The notes under the pieces: generated by a model
What the model was told of the DNA's origin: nothing
Seen by the model: only the letters and a program-made list of their open reading frames with translations
The model's database searches: none
NCBI RefSeq assembly: GCF_048569485.1
Contig: NC_134355.1
Location: forward strand, 391,913,361-391,977,360
Direction of reading: 5' to 3'
Source of the DNA: Anomaloglossus baeobatrachus
Taxonomy: Eukaryota > Chordata > Amphibia > Anura > Aromobatidae
DNA length: 64,000 nucleotides
Position numbers and translations under genes: made by a program
Part shown: piece after piece, positions 1 through 10,319 of the stretch
Layout of the letters: every line of letters begins with the position of its first letter
How positions within the stretch are numbered: the stretch's first letter is position 1

Positions 1-225
1 GATGAAACAATAGACGAGAGTACAAAAATAACTAGGGAAACTTTCCACCTAAAAAACTATTTGCTAGGAAGATCTTGACTTTAAGGGAGAGTGGTCAATA
101 AGGGGGTTCCCCTTCACTAGCCAGAGAGGAGTGCTGCTACACATGACTCCAGCCAGGTCACATGGCCGTAATTGACATTATTTGTAGACCAAAATCAGGA
201 GTGGACCCTACAAATAGAAACTATA

Positions 226-802
226 TTAGGCCTCCTTCACACGTTCATGTCTCCGGTACGTGTTAGCTCCCATGCCGGAGACACGGGCACACATAGACCC
301 ATTAAAATCAATGTGTCTGCGCTCATGTGCGTGTTTTGCCATGGACCGTGTGGAGCATACGTGTGCTCCACAAGTAGACATGTCCGTTTTTCTCCGGCAT
401 CACGGGTGTCATACGGACCGCACGGATGTGATCCATGTGACATGCACCGGAGAAAACACACGTACCTGTGAAATAAAAAGAATTTCTATACTTGCCTTCC
501 CCAGCCCTCCTGTCTCTGCCGCTGCTGTCACTTGCTTCCGACCCCCGCTCATTATGCTCATTGAATATTCACTTCACTGCGGCCGGAAGCAGCAGCAGCG
601 GGGAGTCGGCAGGACCGGAGACTGAAGATCAGCACCATGGACAGCGACGCCAGGTACAGGTGAGGAGAAAGTTCCCGTTTTCCATGTGTTATCATGGATA
701 ACACACGTGTGCCATAAACACGGCACACGGAGGGCAATACGCACCTTTGACACGTCCGTGAAAAACATGTGTGATTTTCACCGACGTGTGAAAGAGGCCT
801 TA
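226..802. mobile_element. Harbinger-like MITE, TTA target duplication
   Basis: A 571-bp non-coding element bounded by TTA at 226-228 and 800-802. The ends, GGCCTCCTTCACACGT on the left and the inverse of GGCCTCTTTCACACGT on the right, match at 15 of 16 bases. The 3-bp TTA duplication is typical of PIF/Harbinger elements. The interior shares phrases with the elements at 6.4 kb and 46.5 kb (CpG-rich Cs around 'catgctccgg', an 'attttctat..ttgcc' stretch), so they may be related. Confidence 0.7.
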
Positions 803-1490
803 GGCTAAGTTCACACAGGGCATCTTTTGCTGCGTTTTTGAGGTCACAAAGATGCACCAAAATGCACGCATTCCCTTCTTCCAGCAACGTCTATGAGATT
901 TCTATTTTGCGGTCTACACTGGGCATCTTTCGTTGGCTGCGTTTTGCAAGATGCAGCATGTCAATTCTTTTTGCATTTTTACAGCGTTTTTGAGCTCGTC
1001 CAGTCAATAGATTTGACTTAAACACATTGTGCAAAACGTGGTATAAACGCGTCAAAAAACGCTGTAAAAACGCATTGCAGTTTTTATGCGTTTTTGCCGC
1101 GGTGCGTTTTTGGTGCATTTTAAGGCTAAGTTTACACACTGCATCTTTTGATGAGTCTTTGACATCACAAAGATGCACCAATATGGATGCATTTCCTTCC
1201 TCCAGTAAAGTCTATGAGATTCTATTTTGTTGTCTTCACAGGGCATCTTTTGTTGGCTGCATCTTGGCTGCATTATTGAAGATGCAGCAGGTCATTTATT
1301 TCTGCAGCATTTGAGCCCTTCCAGTCAATAGATTTGACTTAAAACGCTTTGGGCAAAAACACGATGCGTTTTTGCTGCGGTGCGTTTTGATGCACTGAAG
1401 ATGCACTGGCAAAACGATAACACATGTGAACATAGCCTTAGATGCACTCAAGATGCACTCATAAAAAAGATGCCGCGTGTGAACATAGCC
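803..1490. mobile_element. Composite MITE, partly duplicated
   Basis: It begins GGCTAAGTTCACACAGGGCA right after the TTA at 800-802 and ends GTGTGAACATAGCC before TTA at 1491-1493. A second left end (ggctaagtttacacactgcatc) starts near 1124 and a second right end (catagcctta) ends at 1440, so two copies of the same family overlap or one is internally duplicated. The repeated theme 'gatgca(cc)aa' and 'gcgtttttg' fills the interior. There is no coding capacity. Confidence 0.6.
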
Positions 1491-1493
1491 TTA

Positions 1494-2187
1494 CAGAGAA
1501 TCAGAACTTGTGTGTTTTACACCACTCAGTTTTTGCTTAGATGCACCCTTTTTGCAGGGCACGTTCCGACATTCAGTTGGAGACTTCCGTCTGTGAGGAA
1601 CAGACTGTTCATCACCCGTCTTCTCCTTCACTGGATCGGGTAGACTGGGAGCTTTCTTATCCACCGAATAAGCAAGAGACCAGTGAAGAACAGATGGAAC
1701 AAAGATGTATAAAGTCTGTCTTCACTGTTTCACTTGGATCCCATAGACTAATGGTCAAATCTGATGCCCAAACCATCTGCTCTGGGGGTCGCGGACTGGA
1801 ATTAACACTGATGTGTGTGGATCACTGACACTCTGCGGGTCAGTGCACTGTGCGAGAAAAAAAGGCCAGCACCAGGACATGCTGCACGTGGTGTGAAAGG
1901 AGCCTTACAGCTAGTCCATGCACTTCTACTCTCTGAAAACTACAGCGATGACAGAAGCCACAGATGACAAGACCGCGTGTGCGGCCGTGCCAAACCCATA
2001 AAAGAACTGATCTGACAAGTCTTGTTGCCCATAGTAACCACTCATCATTAGATTTGGAGACAGGAAGCTGGGAGGCAGCTATGGACAATAGCGTTACTAG
2101 TCATTTTTTACCAGAAACACATAAAAAGAAAATTAAGACCCTAAACTTTGGGGTGAGGTTATGGCTCTGTGCACACAACATCCATAA
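1494..2187. other. Intronic spacer with a MITE end
   Basis: I see no gene. The string gtgtgaaaggagccttac at about 1890-1908 looks like the right end of another TTA-flanked MITE, but no matching left end is visible. The rest is unassigned. Confidence 0.4.
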
Positions 2188-2210
2188 GTGAGTGAGTACG
2201 GACAGCCCCG

Positions 2211-2785
2211 CAAAGCCCCACAGGACGACCGACCCCCACAGGACGGCTGGCCCCGCAAAGCCCCACAGGACGGCCGGCCCCGCAAAGCCCCACAGGACGG
2301 CCGGCCCCGCAAAGCCCCACAGGACAGCCGGCCCCGCAAAGCCCCACAGGACAGCCGGCCCCGCAGGCCCAGCAAGCCCCCACAGGACAACCGGCCCCCA
2401 CAGGACAACCGGCCCCCACAGGACAACCGACCCCCACAGGCCCAGCAAGCCCTCACAGGACAACCGGCCCCGCAAAGCCCCCACAGGACAACCGACCCCC
2501 ACAGGACGACCGACCCCGCAGGCCCAGCAAGCCCCCACAGGACAACCGACCCCCACAGGACAACCGGCCCCGCAGGCCCAGCAAGCCCCCACAGGACAAC
2601 CGACCCCCACAGGACAACCGACCCCCACAGGACAACCGACCCCCACAGGACAACCGACCCCCACAGGACAACCGGCCCCGCAAAGCCCCCACAGGACAAC
2701 CGACCTCCACAGGACGACCGACCCCGCAGGCCCAGCAAGTCCCCACAGGACAACCAGCCCCCACAGGACGACCGGCCCCGCAGGT
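2211..2785. repeat. GC-rich minisatellite (18-bp and 27-bp units)
   Basis: The basic unit is 18 bp (cccacaggacaaccgacc and variants). The left half uses longer 27-bp units containing gcaaagccccacaggac. Both unit lengths are multiples of nine, which keeps long frames open on both strands by arithmetic alone. Read along SMAP1 transcription (minus strand) the repeat is G-rich, with runs of four to five G every unit. It ends only about 70 bp inside intron 1 from the exon 1 donor. Confidence 0.9.
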
Positions 2786-2858
2786 GACACATCCTATAGG
2801 GCCATTCTTAGCACAGGCAGTCACTCAGCGGTGCCATGCACACAAGGGGCGCTCTCAC

Positions 2859-2976
2859 CCTTAGCCTCGCAGTCAGCACAGTACTTGTTGTCGTCCTCCC
2901 GGAGCATACGGGACAGTATCGCCTGGTGCTGCTCGTTCAGCTTCTGGGCCTTCTCCCTCTCAGATCGGGTGGTCAT
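2859..2976 (-). CDS. SMAP1: SMAP1 coding exon 1 (ArfGAP, N-terminus)
   Basis: The ATG at 2976 opens 39 codons beginning MTTRSEREKAQKLNEQHQ and ending LREDDNKYCADCEAK, followed by one base of a split glycine codon and the donor G|GTGAGAG. Human SMAP1 starts MATRSCREKAQKLNEQHQ and its first exon ends CEAK-G, so identity and splice phase agree; paralogue SMAP2 is clearly more distant here. The exon carries the first CxxC pair (Cys33, Cys36) of the ArfGAP zinc finger. SMAP1 is a GTPase-activating protein for Arf6 and binds clathrin in endocytic trafficking (known of the family). The rest of the gene lies to the left of the window. The exon is intact and there is no in-frame ATG alternative upstream that I favour. 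Confidence 0.95.
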
Positions 2977-3310
2977 GTCTGCGGCCAGAGGACACCGATG
3001 ACAGCTGTGGCGGGCGGGCGGGTGAAGCGGCTGCAGACGTCACAGTACACAGCGCTACGGACCGGGGCACAGATACCGCAGCCTCCGCTCACTCCTGTCT
3101 CACTGTCACACACGACACTTCCGGGAACCTTACACTGTGACGTCACTGTTCGCGTCACTCAGCGAATCAAGCCTCGGCCGGCATGCTGACGTCAATGGAC
3201 TAGATCCAAAGCCCTCCTCATCCGGTGAAGGCCACGCCCCCTGCCGCCGGCTCCTGGCTTCAGGTGAGAGCGGCAATGTAGTGACAGGGGTGTAGGGGGC
3301 GTGGCCGGGA
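2977..3310 (-). promoter_or_regulatory. SMAP1: SMAP1 promoter / CpG-rich 5' region
   Basis: Upstream of the SMAP1 ATG the DNA becomes CpG-rich. It carries two perfect cAMP-response palindromes TGACGTCA (3138-3145 and 3187-3194), a half-type AGACGTCA (3035-3042), an ETS site CACTTCCGG (3116-3124) and Sp/KLF-type boxes (ccacgcccc near 3231, gggggcgtgg near 3296). No TATA box is evident. This is the usual layout of a broad housekeeping promoter. On the plus strand, cttcag|gtgagag near 3258-3270 could be the donor of a divergent transcript, which is speculative. Confidence 0.7.
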
Positions 3311-3562
3311 ATCACCTGTGTGACGTGTCAGGGAGTAGGACGCGGGTCATAGGTCACCATGCAGAGTCACCCATAGTCACTATACAGCAGCTGGCCAGTT
3401 ACTACACAGTATATGTCATGTATATATGAGAGCCCCCAGCCGCAGCGACACTGCTCGTCCTGAGCCATGCATTCTCTATGTGAAAGTGCCTGTAGGCTGC
3501 TCCTAATGGAAGATTTCACATCATTTGCATGTAATTGTACAGATGGGGTTATTATTACCATT
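3311..3562. other. Spacer, nothing recognised
   Basis: There are no coding signals or recognisable repeats between the SMAP1 promoter and the LINE tail. Confidence 0.5.
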
Positions 3563-3619
3563 TCCTTGCGATGGCTGGATTGTCATTGTAAATAAGCACT
3601 TGTACCTTGCCCCCCCCAT

Positions 3620-3790
3620 ATCTTATTGTAGATTGTAAGCTCTCACGAGCAGGGTTGTCTTTTTTTCCCTCTAAATATTGTATTTTCTATAACTGTTACT
3701 TGTTTGTATATGATCCTCCTGAATTGTAAAGCGCTGCGGAATATGTTGGCGCTATAGAAATAAAGATTATTATTACTATTATCGTTCTGC
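3620..3790 (+). repeat. CR1/L2-like LINE 3' tail
   Basis: The string tagattgtaagctctcacg..gcaggg, then gtaaagcgctgcggaatatg and a tail of (ATT)n-like repeats, is the common 3' end of CR1/L2-clade LINEs and dependent SINEs in amphibians; mammalian L2 tails have the same 'gtaagctc..gcaggg' motif. Only the 3' end is present, as expected of a 5'-truncated copy. The assignment is from memory of the motif. Confidence 0.6.
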
Positions 3791-4029
3791 TGGTATTGTG
3801 CAGCGGACTCCTCAATATTGGGGTTTGTTGTGACTTATCACTTCCATATTGAACTGAATCTGGGAAATGTGTAAGAAATGGCCGTGCTGAGGCTTTAATC
3901 TGAGCACCTCCGTCACATAGGTGAGTGTCCTGTGTGCCCTCTCCATTAATCTCAGGAGCTATAGTATTCACATTATTTTACAGACCAGTTTTGATCCGAT
4001 TTTCAGATGATAGGTCGCCCAAGTGTATG

Positions 4030-5200
4030 TGTGGCGCCCTTGAGGCTTCAGTCGCCACAGGGTATTGCATCTCGCTTAAGATGCAGTACTCATTCTGGGT
4101 TCGGAGGAGGTCAGTCCCGGTTCCACTTATAAACACACACCTGTAGCCCTCTCCACTGAGGACCGAGCTAGGGTAGGGTCTTAAGGTCACCACTAAACAC
4201 TGGGGCTTCTACCCACTAGTGACAGGGACCCAGGGTAGGGGAGGAGTTGCAGCCAGGGGAAAGAGAGGAGACACATACACAGTTCGGCGAGAAAGTCTGC
4301 AGCCAGCAGACGGGAAGGTGATGCCTGGACAAGGTCCAGGACGACTGACCACCAGGAGAGGAGAATCACTGGTGAAGTCTGTGGGAGACAGGATTCTATA
4401 CGGTCGCTGAGGGGTGAGCTTGATAGCTCCCTTGGGATCTGCGCAGTCAGAGTGCGGAGCCCTACGGTGGCGTACACTTCACATTGCACCATCAGAATTT
4501 GCTGGGCAGGGGGATTGCACATCCCTTTGCCCCCTCAAGTTCCCGGGGCACAGCAGCAGATAGAGCCAGGAGTTATGATCACGGTCCAACCCAGCACGGA
4601 CTCGTGCTGCCTGCTATACGGAAAGAACACTAACAATGGATACAGGAGTTTCTGGAGGATTACAGGTCCCAGGGATTCATCTTACATCGCGCAGGAAGGG
4701 AAGGGTTCACACTTCACGACACCGGTTTTGGCCTCTGAACTGTCCGGGATCGGCTGGAGCCCATCATAGTGGAATCGGCACTCCAAGGGTGACAACAGTT
4801 GCAGTGAGTACAGAGAACCGCAGCCCCTGTGCCGTCCCTGACTTTGCCGGCGCTCCGGCACTGTAGACTACCACCGCCATCATCCTGCCCGGGGCCTAGC
4901 TCTACCTGTGGAGAGCTGAAACACCCGAGGTGCGTTACCATCCGCCTCAGAGAACAGCAACATCCTGCAGTGGCGGCTCCCCTCATAGTCGCATACCACA
5001 AGTGGCGTCACGAGACAACAACTGCCGTTATCTCCCCCTTCCTTCACATCTCCCCGGGCCAGGCTGCCGTGACACCCCCCCCAGAACCCCACCCTTCATC
5101 ACCGTCCCGGTGACGAATAAAGAAACCCCGGCCCCGTGGGGTGCCTCATACGGGTCTATTACTCAGAGCCGTCCATGTGTCATCCCAGAGCTTTTCTGAG
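4030..5200 (+). mobile_element. Probable solo LTR (old, ends uncertain)
   Basis: A roughly 1.15-kb block beginning TGTGGCGCCC, with a TATA-like cttataaacacac near 4124-4136 and a poly(A) signal AATAAA near 5117. This is the order U3-TATA-AATAAA expected of an LTR read on the plus strand. It has no long reading frame. I could not find a convincing target duplication, so the right end is approximate and the copy is probably old. It could also be another kind of interspersed repeat. Confidence 0.4.
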
Positions 5201-5621
5201 CAACCCTCTGGTTCTGTTTTCCATATTAGAAATAACATGACACCCAGATTGTAAAAACTGACACTGGGACTAAAAATGGATCCAGCACACGGACTGGAAA
5301 AGGAAAATAGTCATTTATTTCATATACGAGGGAAAAACACCTGTCCTGTGAATTTGGTCTTTTAAACAGTGGATTTATTGCAGAAATGACAGTGACCGCC
5401 CCATTCATCTGTATACAGCTTGCAGAAGTCCATGTGAGTCCCCTGAAGCCTCTCCATCCAGAGGCATGGACAAATCTGCCATCTGGGAAATCTCTGTGTT
5501 GTAAAAGGTTAATGTAATGATTAAATTATACACTTTAGTATTCCTGTTTTCAGCTTGATTTAGCCTTTTGATACCAGGGAGTGTAGGGTACATGGGCACA
5601 AAGACATCACAAAGTGTCGGG
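5201..5621. other. Spacer, nothing recognised
   Basis: AT-rich sequence without coding signals or recognisable repeat ends. Confidence 0.5.
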
Positions 5622-5624
5622 TTA

Positions 5625-6089
5625 GGCTACTTTCACACATCCGGCTGTAGCAGTGCGGCACAATCCGGCGCTCTGCTGAAAAAAGTAAACAGGTTTTTTT
5701 TTGCCGCCGGTTTTGTTTTTTCCAGCATTGACTTACATTGTGCCGCATGGGATTGAGTTCCGCAGATTTAGCCTATGCGGCGGCTGGATGGAACGTTCCC
5801 TGGCACGTTTTTTGCTCCGGCAAAAAAAAAACGCATCGCGCCGCGTCCGGCCGCTGCGGCGCATTTTTCAATGCATGCCTATGGACGCCGGATGCGGCAA
5901 AAACCGCATCCGGCCGCCGCATGCGGTTTCTTCCACTGCACATGCTCAGTAGCGCGCCGCAACCGGAAAAAACGGACGGGCCGCAAGTAAAAACGTATGC
6001 AAAGGATGCAGTGTTTTTGCCGCATCTGTTGCATAGGTTTCACAGCCGGATTGAGCCGCACTGCTCAAACCGGATGTGTGAAAGCAGCC
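5625..6089. mobile_element. Harbinger-like MITE (465 bp), TTA duplication
   Basis: It is flanked by TTA at 5622-5624 and 6090-6092. The left end GGCTACTTTCACACATCCGG pairs with the inverse of GGCTGCTTTCACACATCCGG on the right (19 of 20). The interior is rich in 'gccgcatccgg' motifs. It is non-coding. Confidence 0.8.
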
Positions 6090-6175
6090 TTAGGGTCTAA
6101 AGATAAGACTAGTCCCCTGTTAAGGAAGAGGTTTCAATGCCACAAAGGGGAAGTCATAAGATTTCAAGGGTATAA

Positions 6176-6364
6176 GGCCACATGCACATGTTGCGTATTT
6201 GAGTTTTTTCCCTCAGGATTTGTAGCTAAAACCAGGAGTGGAAGAATCAGAGGAAATGTATAATAGAAATACGGGCACCATTTCTGTATTTATCACCCAC
6301 TGCTGGTTTTGGCTACAAATACTGAGGTAAAAATTCACCAAATATTCAATGTGTGCACAAGGTC
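6176..6364. mobile_element. Short MITE (189 bp), TAA duplication
   Basis: TAA at 6173-6175 and 6365-6367 brackets an element starting GGCCACATGCACATGTTGCG and ending in the inverse of GACCTTGTGCACACATTGAA. Its ends ('gtatttgag..cctca', 'aaaccaggagtggaa', 'aaatactgaggtaaaaa') are the same sequences that are amplified in tandem at 51.2-52.3 kb. Confidence 0.7.
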
Positions 6365-6373
6365 TAAAAGATA

Positions 6374-7341
6374 GTCCGGTTTCAGACGTCCGTGTTTAGT
6401 CAGGTACCAGTCACACTTATGGTTATGGTCACAAGTGTGTCATATGTGTGTCACGCGTGTGAGATCCGTGGTTGCATACGTGTGACATGTACTGGGTAAA
6501 ACAAGTGTCTCTGCAATGAAAAGATGTTCTATATTTACCTGTATCCAGCGATGCTGTCTTCTGCTCTGCTGCCTCTCGCTCCTAACCCCTGCCCATTATT
6601 TTCATTGATTATTAACTGCCTGAGGATTTGGAAGCTGGAGCATCGCGGGGACAGCGCCGGCCAGCACAGTCGGGGACAGCACCGCCGGGGACATCGCCGG
6701 GGACAGGTGAGTATACAGCAGTTTGTGCAGTGACATCCAGGGGGTCATCGGAGTTCCCAATTAACTCTCATGAACCCCTGGAAGTCACCATTGTGACACT
6801 CGCTGTAGCGCAGGTGTCGCAGGGGTGTTATATCAGGAGGTCATCCGAGTTCATTGGGAAATCTGATGACCTCCTGGACGTCCCTGCACACACACTGGTG
6901 GCAGGATACTCACCTGTCACTAGCGATGTCCCCAGCGATGCTGTCCTCGGCGGTGCTGTCTCCAGCGCTGTCACTGCGATGCCCCTGCTCCCAGCTGCTC
7001 ACTGCGGTGAATAATCAATGAAAATAATGAGCGGGAGTCAGGAGCGGGAGGCAGCAGAGCCGAAGACAACATCGCTGGATACAGGTAAATATAGAAAATC
7101 TTTTATTTAAAAACCCATGTTTTCTCCGGTACGTGTCAAACGGATCACATCACTGTGTGGTCCGTGTGACACCCGTGCTGCCAGAGAAAAACGGACACGT
7201 CTCTGTGTGAAATAGCGAGGCCACACGGTCCGTGTGAAAACACGACCGTGTGAGTACACAATAGGGTAACATGGTACGTGTCACATCCGTGTTAAAAACA
7301 GATGTCACACGTACCTAAAACACGGACGTCTGAAACCAGCC
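6374..7341. mobile_element. Long foldback MITE, copy 1
   Basis: The ends GTCCGGTTTCAGACGTCCG and (inverted) GGCTGGTTTCAGACGTCCG define a 968-bp element flanked by ATA/TTA. Long internal inverted repeats (ctgtatccagcgatgctgtc near 6540 against its inverse near 7060-7085) make it a near-complete foldback. A second copy, in the opposite orientation, sits at 46462-47363. It is non-coding. Confidence 0.7.
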
Positions 7342-7344
7342 TTA

Positions 7345-7596
7345 GAGATTTACACAACGGCGTCAACTATAGCAAGGAAAGTCAACTATGGTGACCAGGA
7401 AGGGAGGTACAGCCCCAGATGTGGAGGCTCAGGAGAAGTTTACTGATATTATATGAGGTGATGTACATACATCTTTTGAGCTTTCTCACTTTTCTATTCA
7501 TGTGAGTTGGGGGGGTTAAGCCTGAAGAGGTTTTGACAAAATAGAAAAAAAAGTACTTACTTTGGAACAGTTTCAATCAATTCAGCAATCCAAACA
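7345..7596. other. Spacer, nothing recognised
   Basis: No coding signals or recognisable repeats. Confidence 0.5.
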
Positions 7597-8105
7597 AAAA
7601 GACTGACTGTACTCCCAAAATGTAGTCTGAACAGGTGCAAACCTGAACATGACATATAATAAAAAGACCATTGCACTCTGAAATGCTAAAGCATGCAAAA
7701 ATTGAATGCAAGAATATAGACATGCATTACTGCTTAAGGAAATCTACTAAACATTTAGATATTTAGCATACAAAAATGGCCATTTCAATATCAGCCCAGT
7801 AGCCACGTCAAGCCATATATCGTTACTGGGAACCTACACTAAAACTGAAGCCTTGTTATTTATTCTTCGCTTTCAGGTTCCTATATGCCCATACACACGG
7901 AGGTGTGTAACCCAGAGAGAGGCTTCAGTGTTAGTGTAGGTTCCCAGTTATGAGATATGAATTGACGTGGCTACTGGAAAATATTGAAATGGCCATTTTT
8001 GTATGCTAAATATCTAAATTTTTCCTAGATTTCCTTAAGCAGTAATGCATGTCTATATCCTTACATGCAATGTTTGCATGCTTTAGCATTTCAGAGTGAA
8101 ACTTT
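7597..8105. repeat. Diverged inverted dimer related to the 387-bp satellite
   Basis: Bases 7597-7855 read like a satellite monomer in the left-arm orientation (aaaaagactgactg, gaacaggtgca, ctgaacatgacat, gcattactgct, gatatttagcata, aatggccatt, actggg, ctgaagcc). Bases 7875-8105 read like a monomer in the opposite orientation (cagagagaggcttcag, ggttcccagtta, aatggccatt, tatgctaaatatct, cagtaatgca, tgctttagcatt). The match is clear in order and spacing but far from identical, unlike the near-identity within the array. It therefore looks like an older dispersed copy, arranged as two arms around a short centre. Confidence 0.8.
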
Positions 8106-8185
8106 CTTTTTTTATTATCAATCAATTCAACAGGCTACTGAAATAGCTTCGGGGGGGACAAAAAACACCTCTTCCAAAACGCTTT

Positions 8186-8460
8186 AAGGGCTCATGCGCA
8201 CGTAAATGCTGAATATTCTGCAGCGATTTGATAGCACATGTGCGCTTCAAATCGCTGCAGAAACACTGCATAATGGATGCAGTTTTTTTGTAGAAAAAAG
8301 CTAATTTCATGCGCTATGGCTGCTGCCCCCACCATAGACAGAGTGGGAGCTGCATCCAGAACAAATAATTGACATGCTGCTTTTATGAACACACGGATTT
8401 GGGTCAAAAGTTTAGCACCCAAGCGGCTGCGTTCAAAAAAGCAACGACGCTTCATTCTGA
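8186..8460. mobile_element. MITE fragment
   Basis: The start aagggctcatgcgcacgta looks like a MITE left end. An internal inverted pair, ctgcagcgatttga..tcaaatcgctgcag (8218-8262), also occurs in the element at 17.5-17.85 kb, so the two are probably relatives. I see no matching right end; it may be cut short before the Tigger copy. Confidence 0.45.
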
Positions 8461-8532
8461 CTTCCTGTAGAGGCCAGCGCTGTACACTGTTCCTGGTTTC
8501 ATTGGAAAACAAGTGTTCTGCACCCCTTCATT

Positions 8533-8860
8533 ATGGCTCAAAAATGAAAGCCAGACTCTTCTGATAACAGTTCATCAAAGAAAAGGAAGGCCATCACTAT
8601 GGAGGTGAAAGTGGATATTCTAAGGCGATCTGAAAAGGGGGAAACACCAACAGAAATTGGCAGGTCATTAGGACTTAGTCATTCTACTGTCGCTACGATT
8701 ATCAAGGATAAAGATCGTATCCTTGAACATGTGAAAGGATCTGTTCCTATGAAAGCGACAGTGATAACAAAGCAGCGTAGTGGGCTTATTATTGAGATGG
8801 AAAGATTATTGGTGCTTTGGTTGGAAGTCCAAAATCAACGCCGTATCCCTGTGAGCCTTA
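8533..8860 (+). pseudogene. Tigger transposase, N-terminal part (CENP-B-like HTH)
   Basis: From ATG 8533 the frame reads MAQK, a TGA stop at 8545-8547, then a Ser/Lys-rich stretch and MEVKVDILRRSEKGETPTEI, followed by GRSLGLSHSTVATIIKDKDR. This is the paired-type helix-turn-helix that starts the DNA-binding region of Tigger/pogo transposases, the family from which CENP-B derives. The frame is clean after the early stop as far as VSL, where the MITE at 8861 interrupts it. A start at the internal ATG 8599 would bypass the stop, but the remaining breaks would still leave the gene dead. Confidence 0.85.
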
Positions 8861-9443
8861 AGGCTACTTTACACACTGCGATATCGGTCCCGATATCGCT
8901 AGTGTGGGTATCCGCCCCCATCTGTTGCGCGACACGGGCATATCGCTGCCCGTGCTGCACAACATCGCCCAGAGCCGTCACACATACTTACCTGTCCGGC
9001 GACGTCGCTGTGACCGGCAAACCGCCTCCTTTCTAAGGGGGCGGTCCGTGCGGCGTCACAGCGACGTCACTGAAGCGTCACTGAACCGCCGCCCAATCGC
9101 AGCGGAGGGGCGGAGATGAGCGGGACGTAACATCCCGCCCACCTCCTTCCTTCCGCATAGCGGCCGGGAGGCAGGTAAGGGGAGCTTCCTCGTTCCTGCG
9201 GCGTCACACGCAGCGATGTGTGCTGCCGCAGGAACGACGAACAACCTCGTTACTGCTGAAGTAACGATAATTGTGAATGGACCCCCGTGTCGCCGATTAG
9301 CGATTTTGCACTGTTTTGCAACGATGCAAAATCGCTTATCGGTGTCACACGCAACGGCATCGCTAATGCGGCCGGATGTGCGTCACAAAATCCGTGACCC
9401 CAACGACTCCGCATTAGCGATGTCGCAGCGTGTAAAGCCCGCT
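8861..9443. mobile_element. Harbinger-like MITE inside Tigger (583 bp)
   Basis: TTA at 8858-8860 and 9444-9446 flanks the insert, and removing it with one TTA restores the Tigger frame (VSL-MVIQEMAR). The terminal repeats AGGCTACTTTACACACTGCG and the inverse of AGCGGGCTTTACACGCTGCG are clear. It is related to the insert at 55740-56293: both contain gcggaggggcggagatgag and ccgcccacctccttccttcc. Confidence 0.85.
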
Positions 9444-9446
9444 TTA

Positions 9447-9534
9447 TGGTTATTCAGGAGATGGCTAGGTGACTGTTTGAGACATTGAAAAGACAAAAGG
9501 GGGAAAGAAGTGAAAGTGAAGAATTCGTGGCGAG
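9447..9534 (+). pseudogene. Tigger transposase, middle piece
   Basis: Eighty-eight bases encode MVIQEMAR, a stop TGA at 9470-9472 where relatives have Arg (a CGA to TGA change), then LFETLKRQKGERSESEEFVA. The piece ends in the GCGAG (9530-9534) that was duplicated on insertion of the chromovirus. The next residues, SRGWFMRFKDRANFHNIKVQ, follow at 15315. Confidence 0.85.
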
Positions 9535-10319
9535 TGTCAGGGCCAGGTGGACGGGCAGACCCAGGAGGTGGATCCACTGGGCCGAACTCCTTGATGGTGG
9601 TAAGGGGTCCGGTAGCTGGAGCACTATAGGCAGCAGAACAGTCCGTGCACACGAGTATAACGGAGAAGTCCCTGGGACCACGGAGTCACTGATGGTAGTC
9701 CGGGTGACGCAGCTCAGGTTCGGAAGCCGAGAAGATGTCAGGCGGGGTCCGGAACCTTTGGAGCGAGATGACGGGTCACCGCAGGGATCCGAGACGGTAC
9801 GGACTGTCAGGATGGCAGATAGGCAGCGTTCGGGGTTCGGGATTCGGCAGGACCGGATGGCGAGGCAGGCACGGCTCTACAAGAGAGATAGGTGAGTATA
9901 TCACAGAGACACAAGGAGACCTGACTCCTAGCTCAAGAAACACGAAGATCAGGCCCCGCCCACTTGGACATTAAACCCCTTTATACCCTGTACCTGTTTG
10001 CATCATTTCCTGTTAATGGACGCTGGCCCTTTAAGAAAGGGTCAATGACCGCGCGCGCGCCCTAATGCGCATGCACGCGGCCCGAGTGCCAGAAGCCAGA
10101 GCAGGAAGCTGCGAGGAGGAAGCAGCAGGGCCGGGCTGGGGCTGAGAAGCCGACGGGCGCCGGGAGCGGGGACCAGGACGACGGGGACGCGCCGGCAATG
10201 GATGCTGGAGAGCGGGGAGCGGCGGTGACCGGACCGAGGAACCGGGAAGCGAGGCAGGGGAGCCGGGGAGCGTGACAGGTGAGCCGGAGGGAAGCGCAGG
10301 GGACCCGGGGAGCGTGACA
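9535..10319 (-). repeat. Chromovirus 3' LTR
   Basis: 785 bp, TGTCAGGGCC on the plus strand at the left to ..GCGTGACA at the right. Read on the minus strand, it carries TATAAAGG about 30 bp upstream of GGCCTGATCTT (9955-9965), the probable start of R. The pol frame runs into this LTR and stops at 10031. Confidence 0.92.

Larger units (their letters stand above)
1..2858 (-). other. SMAP1: SMAP1 intron 1 (5' part, runs off left edge)
   Basis: This is everything downstream of the SMAP1 exon 1 splice donor on the minus strand. I see no sequence resembling SMAP1 exon 2 (the rest of the ArfGAP zinc finger), so that exon lies beyond the left edge. Bases 1-225 hold nothing I recognise. The rest is MITEs and a minisatellite, listed separately. 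Confidence 0.75.

Noticed and set aside
2188-3001. Long frames (about 200-270 codons) on both strands across the GC-rich minisatellite
   Set aside because: Unit lengths are multiples of nine, so frames stay open by arithmetic; products are pure low-complexity Pro/Arg/Gly repeats.
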